From NCBI GenBank assembly GCA_965200355.1, contig OZ241351.1:744001-808000 (forward strand): 64,000 nt of DNA, read 5' to 3'. This document shows, in pieces, positions 9,483 to 17,430 of the stretch. Under the pieces are notes generated by a model. That model saw only the letters and a list, made by a program, of their open reading frames with translations, ran no database searches and was not told the origin of the DNA. Both the position numbers and the translations under genes were made by a program. This DNA comes from Bin18 sp965200355. Its GTDB lineage: Bacteria > Desulfobacterota > Binatia > Bin18. The stretch's first letter is position 1, and each line of letters starts with the position of its first letter.

Positions 9483-9816
9483 CGCTCCTCTCCTATCCGG
9501 TTGATACGCATCAAACAAGGCAAGGCCGGTGCCAACGACCCTGCGAGAATGCGTGAGGAAATAATTCCAGGGGAATCAGGGGTTTAGATGGGGGAGGAGG
9601 AAACGAGCGGAGCGAGACGATAGCGGGGTGCACAGCAAAGACCTGCGCCCCGCACACTGTGCGCACGGCGTGCAGTCCCATTATCTCAAATATGTCTCAT
9701 TTTGACGCAATAGTGTGACCTGCCTCTCCATCTCCCTGCCTGGCTTTCGCACCTCTTCTGTAGAAACAGGTTCATTCCTGGTATGAACCTGTCTACGGAA
9801 AAGAAAGGAAGACAGT
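9483..9816. other. Intergenic region between divergent operons
   Basis: About 330 bp with no convincing gene. It must hold promoters for the minus-strand operon and for the plus-strand SDR. The only clear structure is the palindrome at 9760-9796. The stretch 9600-9660 is GC-rich with short repeats of AGCGAGACGAT/AGCGGGGTGCA character but no obvious stem ending in T residues. Confidence 0.5.
9760..9796. promoter_or_regulatory. Palindromic operator candidate upstream of SDR
   Basis: Inverted repeat ACAGGTTCAT - 7 nt - ATGAACCTGT, extended outward by GTAG/CTAC with a two-base bulge in the left arm. It lies 20 nt upstream of the SDR start and directly before its ribosome site, where a repressor would block transcription or a hairpin would affect leader RNA. 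TetR-family operators often have this size and symmetry, and a TetR remnant lies downstream at 10823, but the link is inference. Confidence 0.5.
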
Positions 9817-10578
9817 ATGGCAGGACGATTAGACGGCAAAGTGGCCCTGGTGACCGGTGGCGGCTCAGGTATTGGCCAGGCAACGGCACGCATTTTTGCT
9901 CGCGAAGGCGCTCAAGTGGTAGTGGCGGACATCACTGTCGAAGGCGGTGAAGAGACCGTTCGGCAAATTCAAGCCGCCGGCGGAGACGCGACCTGTATCA
10001 AAACCGATGTCTCAAAAGCTGCCGAGGTTGAAGCGCTCGTCAATAAGACGGTCGAAACATATGGGCAGCTCGACTGCGCGTTTAATAACGCCGGCATCGA
10101 AGGCGCGGCAAAGTTCACCACTGAGTGCACCGAGGAAGAATTTGATCGTACGATTGCGGTGAACGTGACCGGCGTGTGGCTGTGTATGAAATATGAAATT
10201 CAACACATGCTCAGCCACGGCGGTGGTTCGATTGTCAATACTGCCTCAGCGGCGGGCCTGATTGGCCTCCCCTCGGCGCCTGACTATGTGGCCAGCAAAC
10301 ACGCGGTTGTTGGTCTGACGAAAACGGCTGCGCTGGAATACGCCAAGTCCGGCATTCGGGTCAATGCCGTGTGTCCCGGTGCGATTGACACGCCCATGAT
10401 CGCGCGCAGCGCGCAAGCCATCCCCGGTTTTGATGAACTCGCCGTCTCTATGGAACCTGTCGGCCGCTTCGGTCAGTCGTCGGAAATCGGCGAAGCCGTT
10501 GTGTGGCTGTGTTCCGATGCGGCCTCGTTTGTGACTGGCATCCCCATGTCGGTTGACGGCGGGATGGTCGCGCAGTGA
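9817..10578 (+). CDS. Short-chain dehydrogenase/reductase, 253 aa
   Basis: Classical SDR: VTGGGSGIGQ at the N-terminus, NNAG, catalytic Ser in VNTASAAGL, Y-x-x-x-K in YVASKHA, then SGIRVNAVCPGAIDTPM and a C-terminal VTGIPMSVDGGMVAQ. Clearly paralogous to the genes at 3441, 46169 and 46940, with the one at 46940 most similar (shared FDELAVSMEPVGRFGQ). The start follows AAAGGAAG. It stands alone behind the palindrome at 9760 and is followed by degraded genes. Confidence 0.92.
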   Translation: MAGRLDGKVALVTGGGSGIGQATARIFAREGAQVVVADITVEGGEETVRQIQAAGGDATCIKTDVSKAAEVEALVNKTVETYGQLDCAFNNAGIEGAAKFTTECTEEEFDRTIAVNVTGVWLCMKYEIQHMLSHGGGSIVNTASAAGLIGLPSAPDYVASKHAVVGLTKTAALEYAKSGIRVNAVCPGAIDTPMIARSAQAIPGFDELAVSMEPVGRFGQSSEIGEAVVWLCSDAASFVTGIPMSVDGGMVAQ

Positions 10579-10614
10579 TGACGGCCAGCGTCGTTTAATC
10601 TCACACTACGTGAG

Positions 10615-10812
10615 GTGCGTGCCCTGTCTCAATCACTTGACACTCCCAAGGGCTTACCCCCTCGCTCGCATTTCGACGCTATGACGAACAATGGCATCCC
10701 AGAATATCCCGAGGGAGCATCTGACCAACCCTACGCCGGCGTCGAGAATCTCGAGTTCGCTCAGGAGGACCCGGGGTTCCGCGCTCTTATGCAACAAGGC
10801 CCAACCGAGTGA
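10615..10812 (+). CDS. Small open frame, possible gene remnant
   Basis: A 65-codon frame from GTG 10615, with an internal ATG at 10681, ending at TGA 10812 just before the TetR remnant. It has no recognisable domain and no clear ribosome site. The C-terminal part (YAGVENLEFAQEDPGFRALMQ) looks protein-like, so it may be the tail of a lost gene. Given the surrounding fragments, a remnant is as likely as a functional small protein. Confidence 0.25.
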   Translation: MRALSQSLDTPKGLPPRSHFDAMTNNGIPEYPEGASDQPYAGVENLEFAQEDPGFRALMQQGPTE

Positions 10813-10822
10813 TGAGGAGAAA

Positions 10823-10972
10823 GTGACTTCCAAGTCTCCCACCAGACTGAACCTGCGCCAGCAGCAAGGCGCAGAATCTCGCACACTCATCCTCGAAGCC
10901 GCCCGCAAGCTGATGGCGGAGCGCGGCTTCGCCGGGACGAGCATCTCAGCTTCTGTTCATGGCACTATGTAA
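10823..10972 (+). pseudogene. TetR-family regulator, N-terminal fragment only
   Basis: From GTG 10823 behind GAGGAGAAA the frame reads TRLNLRQQQGAESRTLILEA and KLMAERGFAGTSIS. This is the first helix and start of the HTH of TetR/AcrR regulators. The homology stops abruptly at the TSIS step, just before the recognition helix, and a stop follows at 10972. A full regulator is about 190-200 aa, so about three quarters is missing. The cut runs directly into the leader of the next remnant, consistent with a deletion. Confidence 0.75.
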
Positions 10973-11011
10973 CGCTCGATACAGACACATTCCGTCGCGG
11001 AGGCACATTCA

Positions 11012-11349
11012 ATGGACATTGGACTGCTCACTCTTGGGGACCTTCTACCTGACCCGGCGACTGGCAAGAAGCTCACGCCCGCCGCGCGGCACCGTCAGAT
11101 TGTCGATCTGGGTGTGCGCGCCGCAGAGATGGGTTTCGACTCGTTCTCGGTCGGCGAGCCCCATCTCTGCGACTACGTGTTGTCGGCGCCGCCAGTTGTG
11201 CTTGCTGCGGTTGCTGCCCGTACCGAGAGAATTCGCCTCTCGACCTCGACGTTCAGCTCGCGATGTTCGACCAAGGCGGGATGCCGCAGGCTCTCCTCGA
11301 CGAATCCGTCCAACGATTCGCCGAAGACGTGATGCCGCATATTCGGTAG
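11012..11349 (+). pseudogene. LLM-class oxidoreductase with large internal deletion
   Basis: It starts well (GGAGG then ATG 11012) with the luciferase-like N-terminus: MDIGLLTLGDLLPDP, RAAEMGFDSFSVGEPHLCDY, VAARTERIRLST. At about 11245 the sequence jumps into another frame that encodes a normal LLM C-terminus (AMFDQGGMPQALLDESVQRF, then MPHIR and TAG at 11347-11349). About 110 codons remain of an expected 330-350, so some 220 residues are deleted. Both ends survive, which is the mark of an internal deletion rather than truncation. Confidence 0.8.
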
Positions 11350-11437
11350 CGCCGGACTCGAGACGTAACGCGCAACTCCGGCTTGCGCTCGGTACATACA
11401 GTGCTGAGCCGTACGCTGACACACCAGGAGATACCCT

Positions 11438-12328
11438 ATGACGACTCAAGCGATCTCAGCAGATTTTCCATATACGCCCCACTACGTGGACATCCACGGC
11501 GCACGGATTCATTATGTCGAGGCAGGCACCGGCGACCCCGTGCTGTTTTTGCACGGCAACCCGACCTCGTCGTATCTGTGGCGGAATATTATCCCCCACG
11601 TCCAAGCTCATGCGCGCTGTCTCGCGCTGGATCTGATCGGGATGGGCAAATCGGACAAGCCCGATATCGACTATTCCTTTTTTGATCACTTCAAGTACGT
11701 CGAAGGCTTTATTGAAACGCTCGGCTTACACAATCTCACCCTCGTCATTCACGACTGGGGCTCGGCCTTAGGGTTCCCCTATGCCATGCGCAACGAAGCC
11801 AACATCAAGGCGCTTGCGTTCATGGAAGCGATCCTGATGCCAATCCCGAGTTGGGACGCGATGCCCCCGGACCTAAAGGAGACGTTTCAAGCCTTCCGGA
11901 CCCCAGATGTCGGCTGGGACATGATCGTCAATCAGCATATGTTCGTGGAGCAGATCTTGCCCGCGTTGGTCGTTCGCGACCTCACGGACGCCGAAATGGC
12001 CCACTATCGGGCTCCGTACATCGACCCGCCGAGCCGCAAGCCGTTATGGCGGTGGCCGAACGAGATTCCAATCGCGGGGGAGCCCGCCGCCGTCGTGGCG
12101 TTGGTGGAGGAGTACCACCGCAAACTCCAGCAATCCCAGCTGCCGAAGTTGCTCTTGTCCGCCACCCCAGGCGGGATCATTGATGCCCAAGCCGTTGCGT
12201 GGTGTCAGCAAAATCTCCCGAATCTGCACGTGGTCGATACTGGCGCGGACATTCATTTCATCCAAGAGGACAACCCCCATCTCATCGGGACCGAGTTGGC
12301 CAAGTGGTATACGAATTTATCAGCATAG
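11438..12328 (+). CDS. dhaA: Haloalkane dehalogenase (DhaA/LinB-like subfamily)
   Basis: A 296-aa alpha/beta hydrolase with every catalytic residue of HLD-II haloalkane dehalogenases visible: nucleophile D106 next to halide-binding W107 (VIHDWGSALGF), second halide ligand N41 in LHGNPTSSYLWRN, acid E130 in FMEAILMP, and base H273 in GADIHFIQEDNP. The numbering is almost that of Rhodococcus DhaA. It would hydrolyse carbon-halogen bonds of alkyl halides in the cytoplasm, giving alcohol and halide. It is intact although remnants lie on both sides, so it may have been kept by selection or acquired separately. Some family members dehalogenate natural brominated compounds; which substrate is used here is unknown. 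Confidence 0.9.
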   Translation: MTTQAISADFPYTPHYVDIHGARIHYVEAGTGDPVLFLHGNPTSSYLWRNIIPHVQAHARCLALDLIGMGKSDKPDIDYSFFDHFKYVEGFIETLGLHNLTLVIHDWGSALGFPYAMRNEANIKALAFMEAILMPIPSWDAMPPDLKETFQAFRTPDVGWDMIVNQHMFVEQILPALVVRDLTDAEMAHYRAPYIDPPSRKPLWRWPNEIPIAGEPAAVVALVEEYHRKLQQSQLPKLLLSATPGGIIDAQAVAWCQQNLPNLHVVDTGADIHFIQEDNPHLIGTELAKWYTNLSA

Positions 12329-12343
12329 CAAGGAGGAGATGCC

Positions 12344-12540
12344 ATGAAGTCTTGGATTCATTTCTCGAAGGGGCAGGTGCCGCATCAGGCGCATGTTGGC
12401 GTGGGAGATTTCAAAGAAGACGAACAATGAGCCGACCGGCTGGACACGGATTGAGGGCCCCCTCAGACCGTGGGACGTCAACAGCAACAAACTCACCACA
12501 AGTGACCAAGGCGATCCTCGGGGGATACCACTGAAGGCAT
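12344..12540 (+). pseudogene. Homogentisate-dioxygenase-like cupin fragment, internally deleted
   Basis: A good AGGAGG and ATG at 12344 start a 28-codon frame (MKSWIHFSKGQVPHQAHV) that ends at TGA 12428. A second frame then gives PTGWTRIEGPLRPWDVN up to about 12540. Together these resemble the N-terminus of proteins annotated as homogentisate 1,2-dioxygenase, where a short HLYH-type segment normally lies between the two parts. The fragment ends abruptly where an alpha/beta-hydrolase tail begins. The family assignment is from memory of similar starts and is tentative; the broken state is clear. Confidence 0.45.
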
Positions 12541-12885
12541 TTGGTCCGCGATCCCGAAACGGTCGCCATTCTGGAAGACCTTCAGAAGCGTTACCCCCAG
12601 TTTCGGACAGAAGTCTCGTTTGAATCACTCCTGGATATCATGGAATTTAAACCCGAGAGCGTTGTGGACCGGATCAGTCCTCGGGCCATTCAGTGGATTC
12701 ATACAGACAACGATGAACTCGTGCCGCTATTTGAGGCGCAGAGTATGTACGCCAAAGCCCGGGAGCCGAAGAAACTCGTTGTGCTGGAAAACATGATCCA
12801 TGACGACGTGTACCGAGGCGCAGGCTTTGAGCAGACCATGCAGCATACCAGCGCGTGGTTTCGGGAGCATTTGCCGGCACGCTGA
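12535..12885 (+). pseudogene. Alpha/beta hydrolase, C-terminal fragment
   Basis: About 115 codons of an alpha/beta hydrolase C-terminal half. SPRAIQWIHTDNDELVPLFE carries the acid position (D of the NDELVP turn), and NMIHDDVYRG carries the catalytic His. The nucleophile half is absent: the frame opens only after a TGA at 12532-12534, immediately at the edge of the dioxygenase fragment. It would be non-functional. The join suggests a deletion that fused two remnants. Confidence 0.7.
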
Positions 12886-12992
12886 AGAGGGAGGAAATAC
12901 CAGGCCGACCCCTGCGTCAGAACGAAAAGCGTGGGCCGTTGTCTTCGCTGAACAGTTTTTGAGTACCCCGCCGCCGTACAATGGAGTAGAGC

Positions 12993-14481
12993 TTACGCTG
13001 GACCAACCGCTTTCGGCATAACCCGCTGGGCCCGAGGCTTGCGAGCGTAGGTGAGACCGTATTTCTTTAACTTGCGGATAATCGTGGTGCGGTGAACGCC
13101 GAGCGCATCCGCCATGGCATACACATCGCCCTGGTGCTCCTCGCAGAATCTCCGCCAGTATTGCGCCTGTTCAGTCTCAGGCTCTGTCCTTGCTAAGGGA
13201 GGCGGTGCTTGCGAGGAGACAGACCCGGGACTCTGAAGGGTGGGAATCAGTTCTGGAGGAAGCATCTGGAGCGTGATCTCTCCTGTGGTCTGGCCGCTCT
13301 CTGAGGCGATCTGCCACACGACGTTCTTGAGTTCGCGGATATTGCCGGGGAAGGGGAGCGTTTGGACGTGCTCGACCAGCTCAGGATGCAGGCTGAGGGC
13401 GGTCGTGTGCTGTTTGTTGAACTCGGCCAGGGTCGCGCTTATCAAGGCCGGAATATCCTCCGGGTGGTCACGCAGCGGCGGCAGGTCAATCCGATTCATC
13501 GCTAAGCGGTAGTACAAGTCGTTGCGTAAGGTCTGCTCCTGCAACACGGTCTCGGGCTGTCTGTTTGTTGCGGCGAGGAAGCGAACGTCTATTTTCAGTG
13601 TCTGTTCTGCTCCAAGGCGGCGTATCTCTTTGTCTTCTAAAACGGTCAGGAGCTTGGCCTGCATCTCGACCGGCATGTCGCCCATCTCATCCAAAAAAAC
13701 AGTCCCGCCTTGACCCATCTCAATGACCCCCCGGCGGCCTTTTCGTTTTGCCCCGGTGAAGGCCCCCTCGGCATAGCCAAACAATTCGGCTTCGATCAGT
13801 GAGGCTGGCAGGCTGGCGCAATTGACGTGAATAAAGGGTGCGCTGGCGCGCGGGCTCATGGCATGGATGTACTGGGCTAACAGGCTTTTGCCGACCCCAG
13901 TCTCGCCTGTCAAGACGATATTCCCCTCCAGACGCCAGGCGGAGCGCCCGTTCAAAGACCCGGCTCAGGCCCTTACTCCGGTAGACAATATCCTGACCTA
14001 ACACGCGCGTGTGTAAGGCGCTCAGTTGTGCTTGATACAGCGCGGTCCGCTGTTCGAGTTCTCCAATTTTTTCTCTGGCCGTGAGCAGGTCAGTCGAAGC
14101 CTGAACGGTGAGGACGATGTAGCGCAGCCCGTCCGTTGCATTCTGGATATAGTGCTCTGCGGACAGGAGTTGGACTCCATTTTCCATCTGCGCGTAGCCA
14201 TAGCGGGGTTGGGGGCTGTCTGCGATGCCTCCGCTCTTGCGGGCAGCCTCCCAGAACGAGTCCTGAACCCAGCGTGGATTAACACTTGCCTGAATGGCTG
14301 GCAGCTTGGCCATCTCCTTGGTCTTGAGACCGACCAATTGAGCGGGGGTCAGATCGGTGAGTTGGTAGAGCTTGTCATTTGCCCAGACCACTGTCCCCGT
14401 CTGGTCAATGATAATCACCCCCACAGCCAGGGCATTCAAGAAGGGCGCAAGCGTCGGCTCATCTGGGAAGGGCGCGGCCAT
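12993..14481 (-). pseudogene. PAS-domain sigma-54-dependent activator, frameshifted
   Basis: From ATG 14481 a PAS-like domain (FLNALAVGVIIIDQTGTVVW) and coiled linker run to ERALRLA. From about 13935 the protein continues in the next frame with LEGNIVLTGETGVGKS (Walker A), the sigma-54 contact loop EGAFTGAKRKG, Walker B GGTVFLDEMGDMP, and a Fis-type HTH (DVYAMADALGVHRTTIIRKL). One extra base (or two missing) near 13930-13940 separates the halves; joined they give about 495 aa. No receiver domain is present, so it would sense a ligand through PAS. It lies 115 bp beyond the P450 at 14597 and may have controlled it. Confidence 0.85.
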
Positions 14482-14596
14482 ACGTCCCGTTCTTGGCACA
14501 TTCCAACCAAGAGAACAAGCGCAAGGACAGGGCTCGATAGCGCCTGGGAGTGGTCCTGACTCGATTAGTATACTCGCGGGTTCGGCCGTTCGGTAC

Positions 14597-15841
14597 TCAG
14601 CCGACCGGCAGGGGGTCGCACTCGATATGCAGTTCCTTGAGACCACGGATCACGGGGTTGATGGTGTAGCGAAAGTCGTTCCTGCCCGCGGCCAGCCGTA
14701 TGGTGCCCAGCCGGTCCAAGAGGACCTCAAAGGCGACTTTTCCTTCCAGGCGGGCCAATGAAGCGCCCAGACAGAAATGCACCCCCGCGCCAAAGGCCAC
14801 GCTCATTCTGGCGTTCGGCCGGCGCACATCAAAGCGGTCCGGGTCCGGGAACTGCGCCGCGTCCCGGTTGGCCGCACCATACATGACCGCCACCCGGGAC
14901 CCCTTGGGCAGCCGGACACCGTTCATCTGGGTATCCTGTTTGACCGTTCGGAACAGACATTGGACCGGAGATTCAATCCGCATTGCTTCTTCAACAAAGT
15001 TGGGAATCAGGGCCGGGTCTGCCGTCACCAGGGCCAGTTGCTCCGGGTGCTGGAGCAGCAGTGACAGGCCGCTGCTCAGCAGATTGATCGTGGTGTCGTT
15101 CCCTCCCAGCAGGATAATGTCGATCATGCTGATGAGTTCTTCGGTCGTGAGCGAGCGCCCCCCGAATTTTTCTACCGAGGCCGTCACCATATGAGAAATC
15201 AGGTCGTCGCGGGGCGCGGCCCGACGTTCCTCAATCTGATGAAACAGATAGTGCTGAAACTCCACCGCCAGACGCACGCAGGCGAGTTCCTGCTCGTGGC
15301 TGATCATGGTCCCGCTCATGCGTTCAATGCGGGCATCACACCACCGCTTCACGCGCGGGATATCTTCCTCTGGCAAGCCCATTAGCTCGGCAAAGACGTA
15401 GAGCGGAAAGGGGCGGGCAAACTGGCTGACAAACTCGATCTTGCGACTTGCCAGGCAGGTGTCAATCAAACGGTGGGCGATCTCCCGCAGGCGGGGTTCG
15501 AGCTTTTTGACGCTCTGGGCGGAGAAGGGCCGGTTGACCACGCTCCGGTAGCCCGTATGCTCGGGCGGGTCGGCCTTGCTGAGCACATTGACGTCCGGCC
15601 AGCCCTGGGCCTCAATCTCCCGAATCTCCGGGGTATCGCGGGTCAGCCCTTCGGTCAGGCCGTGGACCGAAAACCGCTCCGGGTGCATCAAGACATACTC
15701 GACATCGCGGAAGCGAGTCATGATGAACATGCTGGTATCAGGGAGCTGATAGACCCCCCGCCGCCGCAACTCGGCGTAGACCGCGTAGGGTTCTTCTAAT
15801 ACCTCGGGCACGAAGGGGTCCAAATTCGTCTGGTTCGGCAT
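14597..15841 (-). CDS. Cytochrome P450, intact
   Basis: A 414-aa soluble bacterial P450. The C-helix region is DPPEHTGYRSVVNRPF. The I-helix reads LLGGNDTTINL, with Gly-Asn-Asp-Thr in place of the commoner AGxET. ExxR is in EEAMRIESP, followed by AANRD...FPDPDRFDV and the heme-binding loop FGAGVHFCLGASLARLEG. It needs an external ferredoxin and reductase, none of which is encoded nearby. The start at 15841 has no strong site within 10 nt. It is a useful template for the deleted P450 at 1929. Substrate unknown; hydroxylation of a terpenoid or other lipophilic compound is typical. Confidence 0.93.
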   Translation of the reverse strand: MPNQTNLDPFVPEVLEEPYAVYAELRRRGVYQLPDTSMFIMTRFRDVEYVLMHPERFSVHGLTEGLTRDTPEIREIEAQGWPDVNVLSKADPPEHTGYRSVVNRPFSAQSVKKLEPRLREIAHRLIDTCLASRKIEFVSQFARPFPLYVFAELMGLPEEDIPRVKRWCDARIERMSGTMISHEQELACVRLAVEFQHYLFHQIEERRAAPRDDLISHMVTASVEKFGGRSLTTEELISMIDIILLGGNDTTINLLSSGLSLLLQHPEQLALVTADPALIPNFVEEAMRIESPVQCLFRTVKQDTQMNGVRLPKGSRVAVMYGAANRDAAQFPDPDRFDVRRPNARMSVAFGAGVHFCLGASLARLEGKVAFEVLLDRLGTIRLAAGRNDFRYTINPVIRGLKELHIECDPLPVG

Positions 15842-15966
15842 GACTTCTCCCCGCCGGATAAAAGATTCAGTCGTGGTCCGCCTTGATACGGGCTTAATGT
15901 TGACGGCTCGTATTGACGTTGGCTCTCCCGCTTATAGCGATAAAACTATTGCGCTACCAGGGCGAT

Positions 15967-15996
15967 GTAGGGGCAACCACAGGGGGTTGCCCCTAC
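15967..15996. repeat. Palindromic repeat GTAGGGGCAACC / GGTTGCCCCTAC
   Basis: Perfect 12-bp inverted repeat with a 6-nt spacer (ACAGGG). Degenerate relatives occur at 60203-60230 and 52121-52153, and a 13-bp unit of related composition (GGGGCAGTCCTGA) is triplicated at 51605-51643. All lie between genes, so this looks like a REP-type dispersed intergenic element. It could form a hairpin in transcripts from either strand. Confidence 0.65.
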
Positions 15997-16065
15997 AATG
16001 GGGGATTGCGCCGCCGGGTGATAGGGGTTGTGGTGTATGTGGCTGCGGCTGCTATAGGGCCACTA

Positions 16066-16233
16066 TCAATCTTCCCCCGTCCGATACTGCCAACCGCGAG
16101 CCTCAGCCGCTTGCGTCAGTCGCTTGGCCTTTGTCCTGATCTGTGAGTTTGAGCAGGCGTCGAAATCAATGACTACGTGCTCAGGAAATGGGGCGGGGTT
16201 CACTTGTCGGAGAAGAAAGGTGGCATCGGTCAT
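16066..16233 (-). pseudogene. Small protein gene, probably internally deleted (55 aa)
   Basis: Starts at ATG 16233 behind AAGGAGG, 9 nt after the stop of the 116-aa gene. It reads MTDATFLLRQVNP and then APFPEHVVIDFDACS...KRLTQAAEARGWQY. In the two-gene cassettes I recall, the second gene has a longer middle part (about 50-60 residues with a SVYDGD-like motif) between the LLRQVNP and PFPEH segments. The join here looks like an in-frame internal deletion. The function of the cassette is unknown. It could still be expressed as a short protein. Confidence 0.5.
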
Positions 16234-16242
16234 TCCTCCTCC

Positions 16243-16593
16243 TTAGTTCATGTGTCGGATCTGCTCAACCAGCCATTGCCAATCGTTCACGTTATTGATG
16301 TTCAACGTCCGCTCGGACACTTCATCCGTCTCTATATCGAGTACATGCCACTCGCCGGCATGACTCCTGAGTTCGATTTCCAGCGAGACCTCTTTCGGAC
16401 CAAGCGACCACTCGGCCTGAACGCCTCCCTCTTCTGTCGGATACAGATACGGGAGCGGCAGGTTTTCGGGATAATACAGGCTGAAAGACCGCGAAAGCCA
16501 GTCCAACCCTCTATGAGACAGTGCCCGCCCGCCTCCTTCAAGCCAGCCGTCTTTCAACGACCGTAATTCCTCCAGGCGAGCAGTAATGTCCAA
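16243..16593 (-). CDS. Hypothetical 116-aa protein, first of a two-gene cassette
   Basis: TTG start at 16593 chosen because the frame is closed by TAG not far upstream and no ATG/GTG is available. The protein contains LKDGWLEGGGRALSHRGLDWL, LPLPYLYPTEEGGVQAEWSL and a final WQWLVEQIRHM, a conserved pattern of a small family found beside the gene at 16066. No enzyme motif is seen. The sharp, conserved two-gene pairing resembles toxin-antitoxin or small regulatory cassettes, but that is inference. The weak start suggests the N-terminus may also be damaged. Confidence 0.55.
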   Translation of the reverse strand: MDITARLEELRSLKDGWLEGGGRALSHRGLDWLSRSFSLYYPENLPLPYLYPTEEGGVQAEWSLGPKEVSLEIELRSHAGEWHVLDIETDEVSERTLNINNVNDWQWLVEQIRHMN

Positions 16594-16653
16594 CGGGTCA
16601 GGATGCTCATATGCAGTTCTCTGACTTCCCCTGTGCTCATTGTGTGACCTTCG

Positions 16654-17319
16654 CTACTCCCGAGAAAACGGCGTTCCCCAGGCATTGGCGAACGCCAATT
16701 CTTCGACCGACCGCCGCGAGATTGGCCCGTGTCCGCGCAGGACGGGATAGCCAATCGGGACGACCGCGGCTGTTCCCCAGGGATCGGGGATCCCCAAGAG
16801 TTCGCGCACTGCCGGTTCTTCCATACACAGCAGCGTTGTCAGCACGCATCCCAGACCCTCGGCCCGGCAGGCCAGCAGGAGGTTTTCGACCGCGGGGTAG
16901 ATAGAGCCGCCGCCAACAACGGACTGTCTGTCAAGCTGGGCATCGGTGACGGCCAGTCCTTCTGGATTAAAACACACGACCAGCAGCACCGGGGACTCGC
17001 CAAAGTGTTCTGCCAGGTAGGTGCTGGCGCGGATCGTCCGCTCGGCTTTTCTACGTTCTTCCTCAGAGGCATCGGCCAACCGTTCCATATACGACTTGGT
17101 ATACGGCAGCGTGACCTGTTTATATAATTCGCCAAGACGTTGTTTGCGGGCCGGGTCTGTGACCACAATGATGCGCCAGGCTTGGCGGTTGCCGCCAGTT
17201 GGGGCCCAGGTAGCGGCTTCCAGCACGCGGGAGAGCACGTCTGCGGGAATGGGGTCCGGGCGCAGCCGGCGCACGGCCCGTAAGGTCCGCATCGCTTCGT
17301 AGAGATCAATCGTCGCCAT
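16654..17319 (-). CDS. Nitroreductase family flavoprotein
   Basis: A 221-aa FMN-dependent nitroreductase-fold enzyme: AMRTLRAVRRLRPDPIP at the N-terminus (FMN phosphate-binding Arg cluster), AATWAPTGGNRQAWRIIVV near residue 36, an internal GGGSIYPAVENLLLACRAEGLG, and the C-terminal PIGYPVLRGHGPISRRSVEE. Such proteins reduce nitro groups, enones or remove halogens using NAD(P)H. The specific reaction cannot be told. It stands between the monooxygenase at 17431 and the small cassette at 16243, all on the minus strand. Confidence 0.88.
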   Translation of the reverse strand: MATIDLYEAMRTLRAVRRLRPDPIPADVLSRVLEAATWAPTGGNRQAWRIIVVTDPARKQRLGELYKQVTLPYTKSYMERLADASEEERRKAERTIRASTYLAEHFGESPVLLVVCFNPEGLAVTDAQLDRQSVVGGGSIYPAVENLLLACRAEGLGCVLTTLLCMEEPAVRELLGIPDPWGTAAVVPIGYPVLRGHGPISRRSVEELAFANAWGTPFSRE

Positions 17320-17371
17320 TTGTATCTGCCCCGTATCCCTTGGGGTTCCATCAGGGCGTTAATTCCTTCAG

Positions 17372-17402
17372 TTCCCCCCTGACAAGGGGGGCCAGGGGGG
17401 TT
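17372..17402. repeat. G/C-tract inverted repeat
   Basis: CCCCCCTGACAAGGGGGG forms a short palindrome directly followed by CCAGGGGGG. This is the type of C6/G6 dispersed repeat common between genes in many bacteria. It lies between the stop of the monooxygenase and the start of the nitroreductase and could act as a weak terminator on the minus strand. No gene is present in the roughly 110 bp around it. Confidence 0.5.
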
Positions 17403-17430
17403 GCCCTGCTTTTTTGACAATGACTCTCGT

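Noticed and set aside
14490..14520. Possible sigma-54 promoter (TGGCAC) upstream of the sigma-54 activator gene
   Set aside because: The second element (TTGC at the right spacing) is missing.
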